Source: Fimbriimonadaceae bacterium (GTDB lineage Bacteria; Armatimonadota; Fimbriimonadia; Fimbriimonadales; Fimbriimonadaceae). Taken from it: a stretch of DNA of 6,814 nt. Of the stretch, positions 1 through 6,635 are shown one piece after another. The notes beneath the pieces were generated by a model. The model made no database searches, had not been told where the DNA came from, and saw only the letters and a list, made by a program, of their open reading frames with translations. The translations under genes were made by a program, and so were the position numbers. Every line of letters begins with the position of its first letter. Within the stretch, counting starts at the first letter, position 1. The stretch is taken from NCBI GenBank assembly GCA_022402505.1, contig JAKRSE010000350.1:1-6814 (forward strand), in the 5' to 3' direction.

Positions 1-1
1 C

Positions 2-810
2 TATCCGGATTCCCTCGTGAGCGCCGGGCTTGCCGGGCCCGCGAGCCTTCCGGTCCGGCTTTGGTCGGCTGCAAACCGTCGCCTCTCCCGAGCCTCCCGG
101 GCGATCGTCGTTCTGGGCCGCGATGCCGTGAACCGCTGGGGAGCCTACGGGGGCCGCGAAAAGATCAACGTGCTTCCGAACTATTCCGAGCCGGAGATCA
201 TCGAGCCCCGGCCTCGGTCCGAAAACCCCGTTCTGGCCCGGCTCGGACTGCTGGACCGCCTCGTCTTCCAGTACGCCGGCAACATGGGACGCACCCATGA
301 CATCGAGAGTCTCGCGGCTGGCATCCGGCTGGTGAAGGAGCAGACGCCGCAGGCCCACTTTCTCTTCATCGGCAGCGGGGCCCGCCGGCCGCTGCTGGAG
401 GCCCTCTCCGCCGAGATGCCCGAGACGGTGACCGTGCTGGACTATCAGAAGCGCGACGGGCTGAATGATGTCCTGAACGCCTGCGACTGGGCGCTGATCA
501 GTCAGAGCCGGGGGATGGCGGGGGTTTCGATTCCCAGCCGGATGTACAACGTGTTCTGCACCGGCCGCCCGATCCTGGCGGTGGCGGAAGCGGAGGCCGA
601 GCTCTCGCTGAACGTGGCCGAACATCGCCTCGGCCGAGTCATCCCGCCCGGAAGCCCGGAGGCCTTCGCCCAGGCGGTCGCGGAGATCGCCGCCGATCCG
701 GCCGGACCGGAAGGCGTGATCGAACGCTCCTGGCCCTGGCAGACGCCACCGACTTCCAGTCCATGCTGGCCGGCTATCGTCGGCTGTTCGACGCCCTGGA
801 CCGAGTGTAA
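2..810 (+). CDS. GT4-family (WcaI-like) glycosyltransferase, 5'-truncated, with apparent frameshift
   Basis: C-terminal part of a cytoplasmic GT-B glycosyltransferase that probably moves a sugar from a nucleotide donor to a polysaccharide or lipid-linked intermediate. The frame is open to the left edge, and the first residues (YPDSL) resemble the end of an N-terminal acceptor domain, so about half the enzyme lies outside the window. Visible are the linker helix ending in IVVLGRDA, the donor-domain start QYAGNMGRTHD (about 269-301), FLFIGSGA, and the nucleotide-sugar-binding stretch GMAGVSIPS (512-538) followed by GRPILA. That last pattern is typical of WcaI-like GT4 proteins. The frame from 2 stays convincing to about 727; the natural-looking ending LALADATDF...FDALDRV then continues one frame over to TAA at 808-810. 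Read without correction, the frame would run into gmd and end at 943 with an unconvincing tail. Next to gmd/fcl a fucosyltransferase role is plausible, but this is inference. Confidence 0.82.
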
Positions 811-860
811 CGACCGGTCCCCTCCGGCTTGGAAAAGGCGGCAGGTAGACTGCCCATTGT

Positions 861-1886
861 ATGCAAAAGACGGCCCTCATTACGGGAATCACCGGTCAAG
901 ACGGCTCGTACCTGGCCGAGCTGCTCCTCGAGAAGGGCTATGAGGTCCACGGGATTGTCCGGCGTTCCAGCACCTTCGGCACGGAGCGGATCGACCATCT
1001 TTACCACGATCCCCACGAGAAGCCGAACCTGCACCTGCATTACGGCGACCTGAGCGACGGGACGAATCTGCGCAAGCTTCTGGCCCAGGTCCAGCCGGAC
1101 GAAATCTACAACCTCGGCGCCCAGAGCCATGTCCGGGTCAGCTTCGACCAGCCGGAATACACCGCCGACGTGGTGGGCACGGGCGTGCTGCGGCTTCTGG
1201 AGGCGATGCGCGACACCATCCAGGACACGGGCAAGCAGATGAAGCTCTACCAGGCGGGCAGCAGCGAGATGTTCGGCGCCGCCGCTCCGCCCCAGTCCGA
1301 AGCCACCCCCTTCTGGCCCCGCAGCCCCTACGCGGTCGCCAAGGTCGCGGGCCACTGGTACTGCGTCAACTACCGCGAGAGCTACGGCCTCTTCATCAGC
1401 AACGGAATCCTGTTCAACCACGCGTCGCCGCGCCGGCGCGAAACCTTCGTGACCCGCAAGATCACGCGGGCCCTCACCCGCATCAAGCTCGGACTGCAGG
1501 AGAAGCTCTACCTGGGCAACCTGGATTCCAAGCGCGACTGGGGATTCGCCGGCGACTACGTCCGGGCCATGTGGATGATGCTGCAGCACGACGAGCCGGG
1601 CGATTTCGTGGTCTCCACCAACGAGGCCTACAGCGTCCGCGAGTTCCTGGACAAGGCGGCCGGACTCCTGGACATGGACTGGAACGAGGTCGTGGAGTTC
1701 GACCCGCGTTACCTGCGGCCCGCCGAGGTGGACTACCTGCTCGGCGATTCCACCAAGGCGCGCGAGGCCTTCGGATGGAAGCCGGAAGTCACCTTCGACC
1801 AGCTGGTCAAGATGATGGTCGACGGCGACATGCACAAGGCCAAGCAGGAACTGGCGATCCGCGAAGCCGGACTGGAGCGGGCGTGA
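861..1886 (+). CDS. gmd: GDP-mannose 4,6-dehydratase
   Basis: Cytoplasmic short-chain dehydrogenase/reductase-fold enzyme that converts GDP-D-mannose to GDP-4-keto-6-deoxy-D-mannose using bound NADP, the first committed step to GDP-L-fucose (and GDP-rhamnose or perosamine). At 341 residues it has full family length. Seen: the nucleotide-binding loop TGITGQDGSY (residues 8-17), the RR pair at 34-35, HYGDLSD (60-66), NLGAQSHV (84-91), the catalytic Ser134-Ser135-Glu136 (family Thr/Ser and Glu), Tyr157 and Lys161 of YxxxK, NGILFNH (181-187), SPRRRETFVTRK (189-200) and the C-terminal YLRPAEVD and LGWKP-like FGWKP. The ATG at 861 gives the canonical N-terminus; an AGG at 843-845 is a weak, distant ribosome site. 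It follows the glycosyltransferase by 50 bases and its TGA overlaps the GTG of the fucose synthase, so the two are very likely co-translated. Identification is close to certain. Confidence 0.97.
   Translation: MQKTALITGITGQDGSYLAELLLEKGYEVHGIVRRSSTFGTERIDHLYHDPHEKPNLHLHYGDLSDGTNLRKLLAQVQPDEIYNLGAQSHVRVSFDQPEYTADVVGTGVLRLLEAMRDTIQDTGKQMKLYQAGSSEMFGAAAPPQSEATPFWPRSPYAVAKVAGHWYCVNYRESYGLFISNGILFNHASPRRRETFVTRKITRALTRIKLGLQEKLYLGNLDSKRDWGFAGDYVRAMWMMLQHDEPGDFVVSTNEAYSVREFLDKAAGLLDMDWNEVVEFDPRYLRPAEVDYLLGDSTKAREAFGWKPEVTFDQLVKMMVDGDMHKAKQELAIREAGLERA
1874..1877 (+). promoter_or_regulatory. Ribosome binding site for fcl
   Basis: GGAG lies five bases upstream of the GTG at 1883, inside the last codons of gmd. 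It supports choosing this GTG rather than any earlier start in the long open frame that extends back into gmd. Confidence 0.6.
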
Positions 1887-2818
1887 GCGCCGTCTTCAAG
1901 CCCGGCGCCCGGGTCTATGTCGCGGGCCATCGGGGCCTGGTCGGCTCCGCCCTCTGCCGAGGACTGGAGCGCCACGGGTTCACGAACCTCATCACCCGCG
2001 AGCTCGCCGACCTCGACCTGCGGGATCAGGGAGCGGTGGAGGCTTTCTTTACCGAAGAGAAGCCTGAATTCGTCTTCCTGGCGGCCGCGAAGGTCGGCGG
2101 GATCATCGCCAACTCGACCCGCCCGGCTGAGTTCATCTTCGAGAACCTGGCGATCCAGAACAACATCATCGACGCCTGCCACCGGCACGGCACCGAGAAG
2201 CTGCTCTTCCTGGGCTCCAGCTGCATCTATCCCAAGCTGGCCCCCCAGCCCATGCCCGAGAGCTGCCTGCTGACCGGGCCGCTGGAGCCGACGAATCAGC
2301 CCTACGCCATCGCCAAAATCGCCGGTATCGAGATGTGCCAGAGCTATCACCGGCAGTACGGGATGAAGTCGGTCTGCCTGATGCCGACCAACCTCTTCGG
2401 CCCCGGCGACAACTTCGACCTGACCTCCAGCCACGTCATGCCCGCCATGATCCGCAAGTTCCACGAGGCGAAGAAGACGGGCGGGCCCGTGGTGCTCTGG
2501 GGCACCGGCACGCCTCGGCGCGAATTCCTCCACTCCGACGACCTGGCCGACGCCGCCCTCTTCCTCATGGAGAACCTGGAGGCGGGCGAGCTGGTGAACG
2601 TCGGCCGGGGCGAAGACATCTCGATCCGCGAACTGGCCGAGCTCATCGCCCGGGTTGTGGGCTATGAGGGCGAGGTCGAATGGGACACCTCCAAGCCCGA
2701 CGGCACCCCCCGAAAGCTCATGGACGTGACCCGGATGACCGGCTACGGCTGGAAGGCGAAGATCGGGCTGGAAGAGGGAATCCGGTCGGTCTACGACTGG
2801 TACCTGGCGCAGAACTGA
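1883..2818 (+). CDS. fcl: GDP-L-fucose synthase (GDP-4-keto-6-deoxymannose 3,5-epimerase/4-reductase)
   Basis: Cytoplasmic NADPH-dependent enzyme that epimerises GDP-4-keto-6-deoxymannose at C3 and C5 and reduces C4 to give GDP-L-fucose. The protein has 311 residues, normal for the family. Seen: the GHRGLVGSA dinucleotide loop (15-23), AAKVGGI (68-74), SSCIYP with Ser112 and Cys114 (112-117), Tyr141 and Lys145 in YAIAK, PTNLFGPGDNFD (168-179) and His184. These sit at a constant offset of five from Ser107, Cys109, Tyr136, Lys140 and His179 of the E. coli enzyme, so the whole catalytic set is present. The frame is open far upstream, but homology starts just before the glycine loop, and the GTG at 1883 overlaps the gmd stop (GTGA) with GGAG five bases upstream. 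The overlap implies translational coupling. Its product would feed fucosyltransferases such as, perhaps, the one at the left edge. The gene is also called wcaG. Confidence 0.97.
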   Translation: MSAVFKPGARVYVAGHRGLVGSALCRGLERHGFTNLITRELADLDLRDQGAVEAFFTEEKPEFVFLAAAKVGGIIANSTRPAEFIFENLAIQNNIIDACHRHGTEKLLFLGSSCIYPKLAPQPMPESCLLTGPLEPTNQPYAIAKIAGIEMCQSYHRQYGMKSVCLMPTNLFGPGDNFDLTSSHVMPAMIRKFHEAKKTGGPVVLWGTGTPRREFLHSDDLADAALFLMENLEAGELVNVGRGEDISIRELAELIARVVGYEGEVEWDTSKPDGTPRKLMDVTRMTGYGWKAKIGLEEGIRSVYDWYLAQN

Positions 2819-2828
2819 CGGGGCTTCG

Positions 2829-3275
2829 GTGCCGTCTCAACCGCTGACGCCGTCACAGGTCGCCGACAGGCTGATCCTGACCGAACACGGCCCCCTCGTC
2901 GGACCGCGCCCCGAGGTTCCAGGTGTTGATGAGGCGGTGGTTCGGCGGGTCGTGGAGACCTTCTATGGCCGGATCCAGGAGGACGGCCGGCTCGGTCCGA
3001 TCTTCATCGCCTACGTCCAGGACTGGAGCCGCCACCTGGACCGCATGACCGCCTTCTGGGTGCAGATGGTCCTCCGCCGGCCAGGCTATTCCGGCCGCCC
3101 TGTCCAGGCTCACCAGGGGCTGCCGGGGATGGACGAGGCCCACTTCGAGCGATGGCTGACCCTCTTCCAACAGACGGTCGAAGAGCTGGTGTCCGAGCCG
3201 GCGGGTCGGGATGCCTTCCTCGCTCCCGCCCGGCGGATGGCGGATCGGATTCGGACCGTCTCAGGCAAGCCCTGA
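2829..3275 (+). CDS. Group III truncated haemoglobin
   Basis: Small cytoplasmic haem protein of 148 residues with the 2-on-2 truncated globin fold; group III members bind O2, NO or CO and have been linked to nitrosative or oxidative stress. Seen: a B-helix FYGRIQEDGRLGPIF (45-59) with the B10 Tyr46, HLDRMTAFW (69-77) with His69 at the E7 position, GYSGRP (86-91), the proximal F8 His95 in AHQGLPG, and FERWLTLF (106-113) with Trp109 at G8. This set matches group III rather than I or II. The first 33 residues precede the globin core and could be a real extension or mean that the start is further in; the GTG at 2829 is preferred because GGGG sits five bases upstream and 10 bases separate it from fcl. 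It may be transcribed with fcl, but I see no functional reason for that. Its last 15 bases overlap the convergent hydrolase. Confidence 0.88.
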   Translation: MPSQPLTPSQVADRLILTEHGPLVGPRPEVPGVDEAVVRRVVETFYGRIQEDGRLGPIFIAYVQDWSRHLDRMTAFWVQMVLRRPGYSGRPVQAHQGLPGMDEAHFERWLTLFQQTVEELVSEPAGRDAFLAPARRMADRIRTVSGKP

Positions 3276-3277
3276 GA
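3259..3277. terminator. Short hairpin holding both convergent stop codons (possible bidirectional terminator)
   Basis: A perfect 7-bp inverted repeat, TCTCAGG and CCTGAGA, is separated by the 5-base loop CAAGC. The plus-strand TGA of the globin (3273-3275) and the minus-strand TGA of the hydrolase (3261-3263) pair with each other in the stem. No T-run follows on either strand, so it is not a standard intrinsic terminator. It could slow RNA polymerase or protect 3' ends, or be a chance result of two facing stop codons. Confidence 0.3.
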
Positions 3278-3926
3278 GGATTCGGTTCACCTGGTCGGCC
3301 TGGGTCCACTGGATCAGGTGACCGCCGTCGATCCAGTGGGTGACTTCGGTCGGGAGAGGCGGAATCACTCGGTCGGCCCGGCCGTGGATCACGGCGTGGG
3401 GCAGGTCGGCAAAGGCGCGGCTCGGCGGGAGGCCCTGCCAGGTGAGACAGGCTCCGGCCGCCCATCGAAAGAACCCGACATCCAGGTCGGCCGCCATCGC
3501 CGCCAGCGAGGCTCTTTCGGCCGCCGAGATCGGCTCGTCTCGTCCGAAGCTTCGGCTCCCGATCCGCAGTGCGGCACGGACCAGGGCATCGGGAACCTTC
3601 TGGACCGCCCGGCAGCGATTCAGGAAGGCAGGGGTCAGGGCTCCCGCCCCGTGGATGCCCGAGATAAGCGCGACCCCCTTCACCCGCTCGGCCACCGATG
3701 CGACGCGGCACATTTCCTGAACCACCATGCCGCCGAACGAGAAGCCGACCAAGACCAGCGGGCCGGCCGGAAGCGCATCGGCCTGACGGCGGGCGAAGTC
3801 GGCCAGACTCCCGTCTTGGTTCGGCTTCAGCCAGGCCGGGGTCAGGGTATCGGGCAGGGCGGCGAGCTGGCGGGAGAAGAGCCGGTGATCGGCCGCCAGA
3901 CCGGGAAAGAGCACGAAGGAGGGCAC
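3261..3926 (-). CDS. Alpha/beta hydrolase-fold protein
   Basis: Probable soluble serine hydrolase (esterase, thioesterase or lactonase type) of 221 residues; the substrate cannot be told. Seen: an N-terminal strand and oxyanion-loop region FVLFPGLAADHRLF (4-17), the nucleophile elbow GFSFGG with Ser63 (61-66), the acid HGRADRVIP with Asp185 (181-188), and GGHLIQW with His203 (201-207), so the triad is complete. It resembles the short BioH/YcjY-like alpha/beta hydrolases with a small cap (about 95-165). No signal peptide is evident. The start is GTG at 3926-3924; an in-frame stop lies four codons upstream, so few alternatives exist, though a second GTG five codons in (minus strand 3914-3912) is possible. 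No clear ribosome site is visible, so translation may be leaderless or weak. It is transcribed divergently from the GH44 gene and meets the globin tail-to-tail with 15 bases of overlap. Confidence 0.85.
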   Translation of the reverse strand: MPSFVLFPGLAADHRLFSRQLAALPDTLTPAWLKPNQDGSLADFARRQADALPAGPLVLVGFSFGGMVVQEMCRVASVAERVKGVALISGIHGAGALTPAFLNRCRAVQKVPDALVRAALRIGSRSFGRDEPISAAERASLAAMAADLDVGFFRWAAGACLTWQGLPPSRAFADLPHAVIHGRADRVIPPLPTEVTHWIDGGHLIQWTQADQVNRILSGLA

Positions 3927-3954
3927 CGATAGGGACTACGCAGTTCGCCGGCCG

Positions 3955-3984
3955 ATCTTGTTTCCACGCTGGGCTCGTTGTCCA
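3955..3984 (-). promoter_or_regulatory. Candidate promoter for the alpha/beta hydrolase
   Basis: On the minus strand, TGGACA (3984-3979; five of six match the TTGACA consensus) and CAAGAT (3960-3955; three of six match TATAAT) are separated by 18 bases. A start near 3948 would leave a leader of about 22 bases before the GTG at 3926. The -10 match is poor and the genome's own consensus is unknown, so this is weak. Confidence 0.22.
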
Positions 3985-3993
3985 TTCGCCCTC

Positions 3994-4025
3994 GTCCGGA
4001 CCTCGCCCACCCACGACGTCCGGAC
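3994..4025. promoter_or_regulatory. Two copies of an 8-bp palindrome, candidate operator
   Basis: GTCCGGAC, a perfect palindrome, occurs at 3994-4001 and again at 4018-4025, 24 bases apart start to start. Each copy is embedded in the same 10-base word CGTCCGGACC. Both lie between the divergent hydrolase and GH44 genes, 47 and 23 bases upstream of the preferred GH44 ATG. I noticed no third copy in the window. Two symmetric sites in a divergent promoter region are what a dimeric repressor or activator would use, but the word is short and GC-rich. If the GH44 gene really starts at the upstream TTG at 3958, these would be coding. Confidence 0.3.
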
Positions 4026-4047
4026 CGGGTTTGTGCCAATCTGGGCC

Positions 4048-5565
4048 ATGTCGGTTCTCGTTCTGGCAGCGTTGTCGGCGAGCCTCCAGCAGCCTCAGTC
4101 TGTCTTCACGCTTGCGCCTTCCGAGAGGAGCGCGATTTCGCCCTACGTCTACGGGGCCAACTTCCCGGATTGGCCGAAGCTGAAGGCCCCCTTCCCCCTC
4201 GCCCGCCAGGGAGGCAACCGGATGTCGGCCTACAACTGGGAGACCAACGCCAGCAACGCCGGCAGCGATTGGCAGCACCAGAACGACGGCTATCTGGGCG
4301 AGTCGAACGAGCCGGGATGGACGGCCCGAACCTTCTTCCAGGCCTCTCAGACCAACGGGGCCGCCGTCCTCCTGACCGTGCCGACCCTGGGCTACGTCTC
4401 CGCCGACAAGAACGCCGATGGGGACGTCAACAAGACTCCGAACTATCTGGAGACCCGTTTCCACCGGTCCCTGCCCCGAAAGCCGGGCCGCTTCAGCTTT
4501 CCGCCGAACACCTCGGACCGCGTCGTGTACCAGGACGAGTTCGTCGCCTGGGTGGAGCGGACGAAGAGCCCGAAGACGCCGATCTGGTACAGCCTGGACA
4601 ACGAGCCGGACCTCTGGCCCCACACCCACGAGCGGATCATGCCGAAGAACCCCGGCTACGCCGGAATTCTGAAGAACAACATCGACTTCGGCTCCGCGAT
4701 CAAGGCGGCCGCCCCGAAGTCGCTCATCTTCGGCCCGGCCAACTATGGCTGGCAGGGCTTCCGACGCTTCCAGGACGCCGACGACGCCGGCGACCGAGAC
4801 TTTCTCGACTTCTACCTGGCCGGGATGAAGGCGGCCGAAAGAAAGGAGGGGCGACGGATTCTCGACGTTCTGGACATCCACTTCTATCCGGAGGCTCGCG
4901 GCGGCGGCGTGCGGGTTACCGAGGGGTCTGCCGGGTCGCCGGCCACCCAGGAAGCCCGGGTCCAGGCTCCCCGCTCTCTGTGGGACCCCGCCTACGTCGA
5001 AGACTCCTGGATCACGGAGAATCTGGGCGGAAAGGCGATCTCGCTTCTCCCCGGCATCCGGCGGCAGATCGCCCGGCACTATCCGGGCACCCGTCTGGCG
5101 GTCACCGAGTACAGCTATGGCGGCGGCCGGGATTGGAGCGGACTGCTGGCCCAGGCCGACGTTCTCGGGATCTACGGCCGCGAGGGGGTCTTTGCGGCGG
5201 CCAACTGGGGGATCGGGCCGGAGGATACGGCCATGATCGCGGGCTTTCGCGCCTTCCTGAACTATGACGGCCGAGGCTCGAAGTTCGGGAGCACGGGTCT
5301 GGGAGTGCGCGGCGGCCGGGCCGAGGCCGAGTCGCTGTACGCATCCGCCCACGGCCGCCGGCTCACCCTGGTCGCGGTGAACAAGACGGCCTCGCCCCGA
5401 ACATTCCTGGTCCGGGGCGGGTCTTGGCGAAAGAATCCGGCCGGTTTCCTGGCTCGGCCCGGCGATCCCTTCCGGCCCGGGTCGCTCGCGGTTCGGGCGG
5501 TCGAGGGCGGCCTTCGATTCACGGTGCCGGCCCGGAGCGTCGCAACCGTGAGGGCGGATCGGTAG
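4048..5565 (+). CDS. Glycoside hydrolase family 44 (endoglucanase/xyloglucanase type)
   Basis: Probably exported retaining glycosidase that cuts internal beta-1,4 links in cellulose-like or xyloglucan-like glycans. From ATG 4048 it has 505 residues: a hydrophobic leader SVLVLAALSAS (2-12), then the GH44 catalytic barrel. Seen: YGANFPDW (about 35-42), RQGGNRMSAYNWE (53-65), SDWQHQND, LLTVPTLGYVSADKN, the acid/base Glu186 in LDNEPDLW followed by HTHERIMP, and the nucleophile Glu354 in TEYSYGGG, followed by AQADVLGIYGREGVF. A beta-rich tail (about 425-505) matches the usual C-terminal sandwich; there is no carbohydrate-binding module or dockerin. The start is uncertain: the frame also offers GTG 4033, which gives a slightly longer leader, and TTG 3958, and none has a good ribosome site. 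The leader from 4048 lacks positive charge, so export is likely but not certain. It ends one base before the desaturase start. Confidence 0.92.
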   Translation: MSVLVLAALSASLQQPQSVFTLAPSERSAISPYVYGANFPDWPKLKAPFPLARQGGNRMSAYNWETNASNAGSDWQHQNDGYLGESNEPGWTARTFFQASQTNGAAVLLTVPTLGYVSADKNADGDVNKTPNYLETRFHRSLPRKPGRFSFPPNTSDRVVYQDEFVAWVERTKSPKTPIWYSLDNEPDLWPHTHERIMPKNPGYAGILKNNIDFGSAIKAAAPKSLIFGPANYGWQGFRRFQDADDAGDRDFLDFYLAGMKAAERKEGRRILDVLDIHFYPEARGGGVRVTEGSAGSPATQEARVQAPRSLWDPAYVEDSWITENLGGKAISLLPGIRRQIARHYPGTRLAVTEYSYGGGRDWSGLLAQADVLGIYGREGVFAAANWGIGPEDTAMIAGFRAFLNYDGRGSKFGSTGLGVRGGRAEAESLYASAHGRRLTLVAVNKTASPRTFLVRGGSWRKNPAGFLARPGDPFRPGSLAVRAVEGGLRFTVPARSVATVRADR

Positions 5566-5566
5566 C

Positions 5567-6622
5567 ATGCTGGAAGCAGAGGCCCTCCCGTCCCCCCCCG
5601 AGCTCGACAAACCGGAGCGAGAGCCGGGGAGTCCGGTGAAGTGGCGGCGGATTCGGATTCCGAAGCAGACTTTGGCCGAGCTGAACCGGCGAAGCGACCT
5701 CAAGGGCTTCGCCCAGACCCTCGGCTATCTCGGCACCATGGGTGCGACCGGGAGTCTGTTCGTCTGGACCTGCTTTCACTTCCTCTGGGCCGCTCCTCTT
5801 GCCCTCCTGATCCACGGCTCGGTCTGCGCGTTCCTCATCAACGGGTTCCACGAGCTGGTCCATGACTCGGTCTTCAAGACCCGGTGGCTCAACCGGTTCT
5901 TCCTGAACATCCTCAGCTTCCTGGGCTGGTACAACCACATCGCCTTTTGGGCCAGTCACACCGAGCACCACAAGTTCACCCTCCATCCGCCGGACGATCA
6001 GGAGGTGGTTCTGCCGCAGCAGGTGGAGCTTCGGAACATCCTGAAGTACGGCATCGTGGACCTTCCGGGAATCCGGTGGTCGATCCAGGGCACCTGGTTC
6101 ACGGCGACGGGCCGCATCCATCCCGGCTGGGAGACCCACCTCTTCACCAAGATCAAGCCCGAGATGCGTCCGGCCCTGCATCGGTGGGCGAGGATCGTGC
6201 TGATCGGCCACGGCTTGATCGCCCTCGCCTCGATTCTGACCGGCTGGTGGCCGCTGATCCTGGCGATCAGCTTCGGGCGGTTCTTCGGCTCGGGGCTCCA
6301 GTTTCTCTGCAACGCCACCCAGCACATCGGCCTGGTGGATCGGTATCCCGACTTCCGGGTCGCCTGCCGGACGTTTCTGCTGAACCCGGTGCTCCAGTTC
6401 CTCTATTGGCACATGAACTACCACACCGAGTACCACATGTATGCCGGGGTGCCTTGCTACAACCTCGCGAAGCTCCACCGGGCGGTGCGGCACGAGATGC
6501 CGACCCCGACCCGCGGGCTGATCGCGACCTGGCGCGAGATCTTCGCCATTCTGGATCGCCAGAAGCGGGAGCCCGACTGGCAGTACGTCCCGGAGATGCC
6601 CGACCCGCCCGAAGATCAGTGA
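5567..6622 (+). CDS. Membrane fatty acid desaturase-family protein
   Basis: Integral membrane di-iron oxidase of the fatty acid desaturase superfamily, 351 residues. Such enzymes desaturate or hydroxylate lipids using O2 and electron carriers; the substrate and position are unknown. Seen: a Pro/Glu-rich soluble N-terminus (1-25), hydrophobic spans near 52-74, 76-94, 111-128, 210-226 and 228-247, box 1 HELVH (95-99), box 2 HTEHH (131-135), an extra conserved-looking QHIG with His253, and box 3 NYHTEYH (284-290). Box 3 would usually read HxxHH, but here Tyr289 (codon TAC) replaces the first His of the pair. The YAGVPCYNLAKLH tail after box 3 is otherwise family-like. ATG 5567 follows the GH44 stop after one base, so the pair is probably co-transcribed and may be translationally coupled. 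GAGGG at 5550-5554 is a distant ribosome site. A run of eight C (5592-5599) lies early in the gene. Confidence 0.87.
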   Translation: MLEAEALPSPPELDKPEREPGSPVKWRRIRIPKQTLAELNRRSDLKGFAQTLGYLGTMGATGSLFVWTCFHFLWAAPLALLIHGSVCAFLINGFHELVHDSVFKTRWLNRFFLNILSFLGWYNHIAFWASHTEHHKFTLHPPDDQEVVLPQQVELRNILKYGIVDLPGIRWSIQGTWFTATGRIHPGWETHLFTKIKPEMRPALHRWARIVLIGHGLIALASILTGWWPLILAISFGRFFGSGLQFLCNATQHIGLVDRYPDFRVACRTFLLNPVLQFLYWHMNYHTEYHMYAGVPCYNLAKLHRAVRHEMPTPTRGLIATWREIFAILDRQKREPDWQYVPEMPDPPEDQ

Positions 6623-6635
6623 TTGAAGTAACGCT

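Noticed and set aside
829..851. Possible promoter TTGGAA...TAGACT before gmd
   Set aside because: The spacer is only 11 bases, too short for a sigma-70-type promoter.
840..854. Five-bp inverted repeat GGCAG/CTGCC just upstream of gmd
   Set aside because: Short, GC-rich and without a T-run; expected by chance and too weak for a terminator or operator call.
774..1835. Minus-strand open frame opposite gmd
   Set aside because: The translation shows no family motif and mirrors the codon pattern of gmd, whose identity is certain.
1571..1882. Upstream extension of the fcl frame into gmd
   Set aside because: It translates to Arg/Gly-rich nonsense; the GDP-fucose synthase homology begins right after the GTG at 1883.
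3004..5703. A 2.7-kb minus-strand open frame opposite the globin, GH44 gene and desaturase start
   Set aside because: It is Arg/Pro/Gly-rich low-complexity sequence with no recognisable domain, lies opposite strongly supported genes, and is typical of stop-poor antisense frames in GC-rich DNA.
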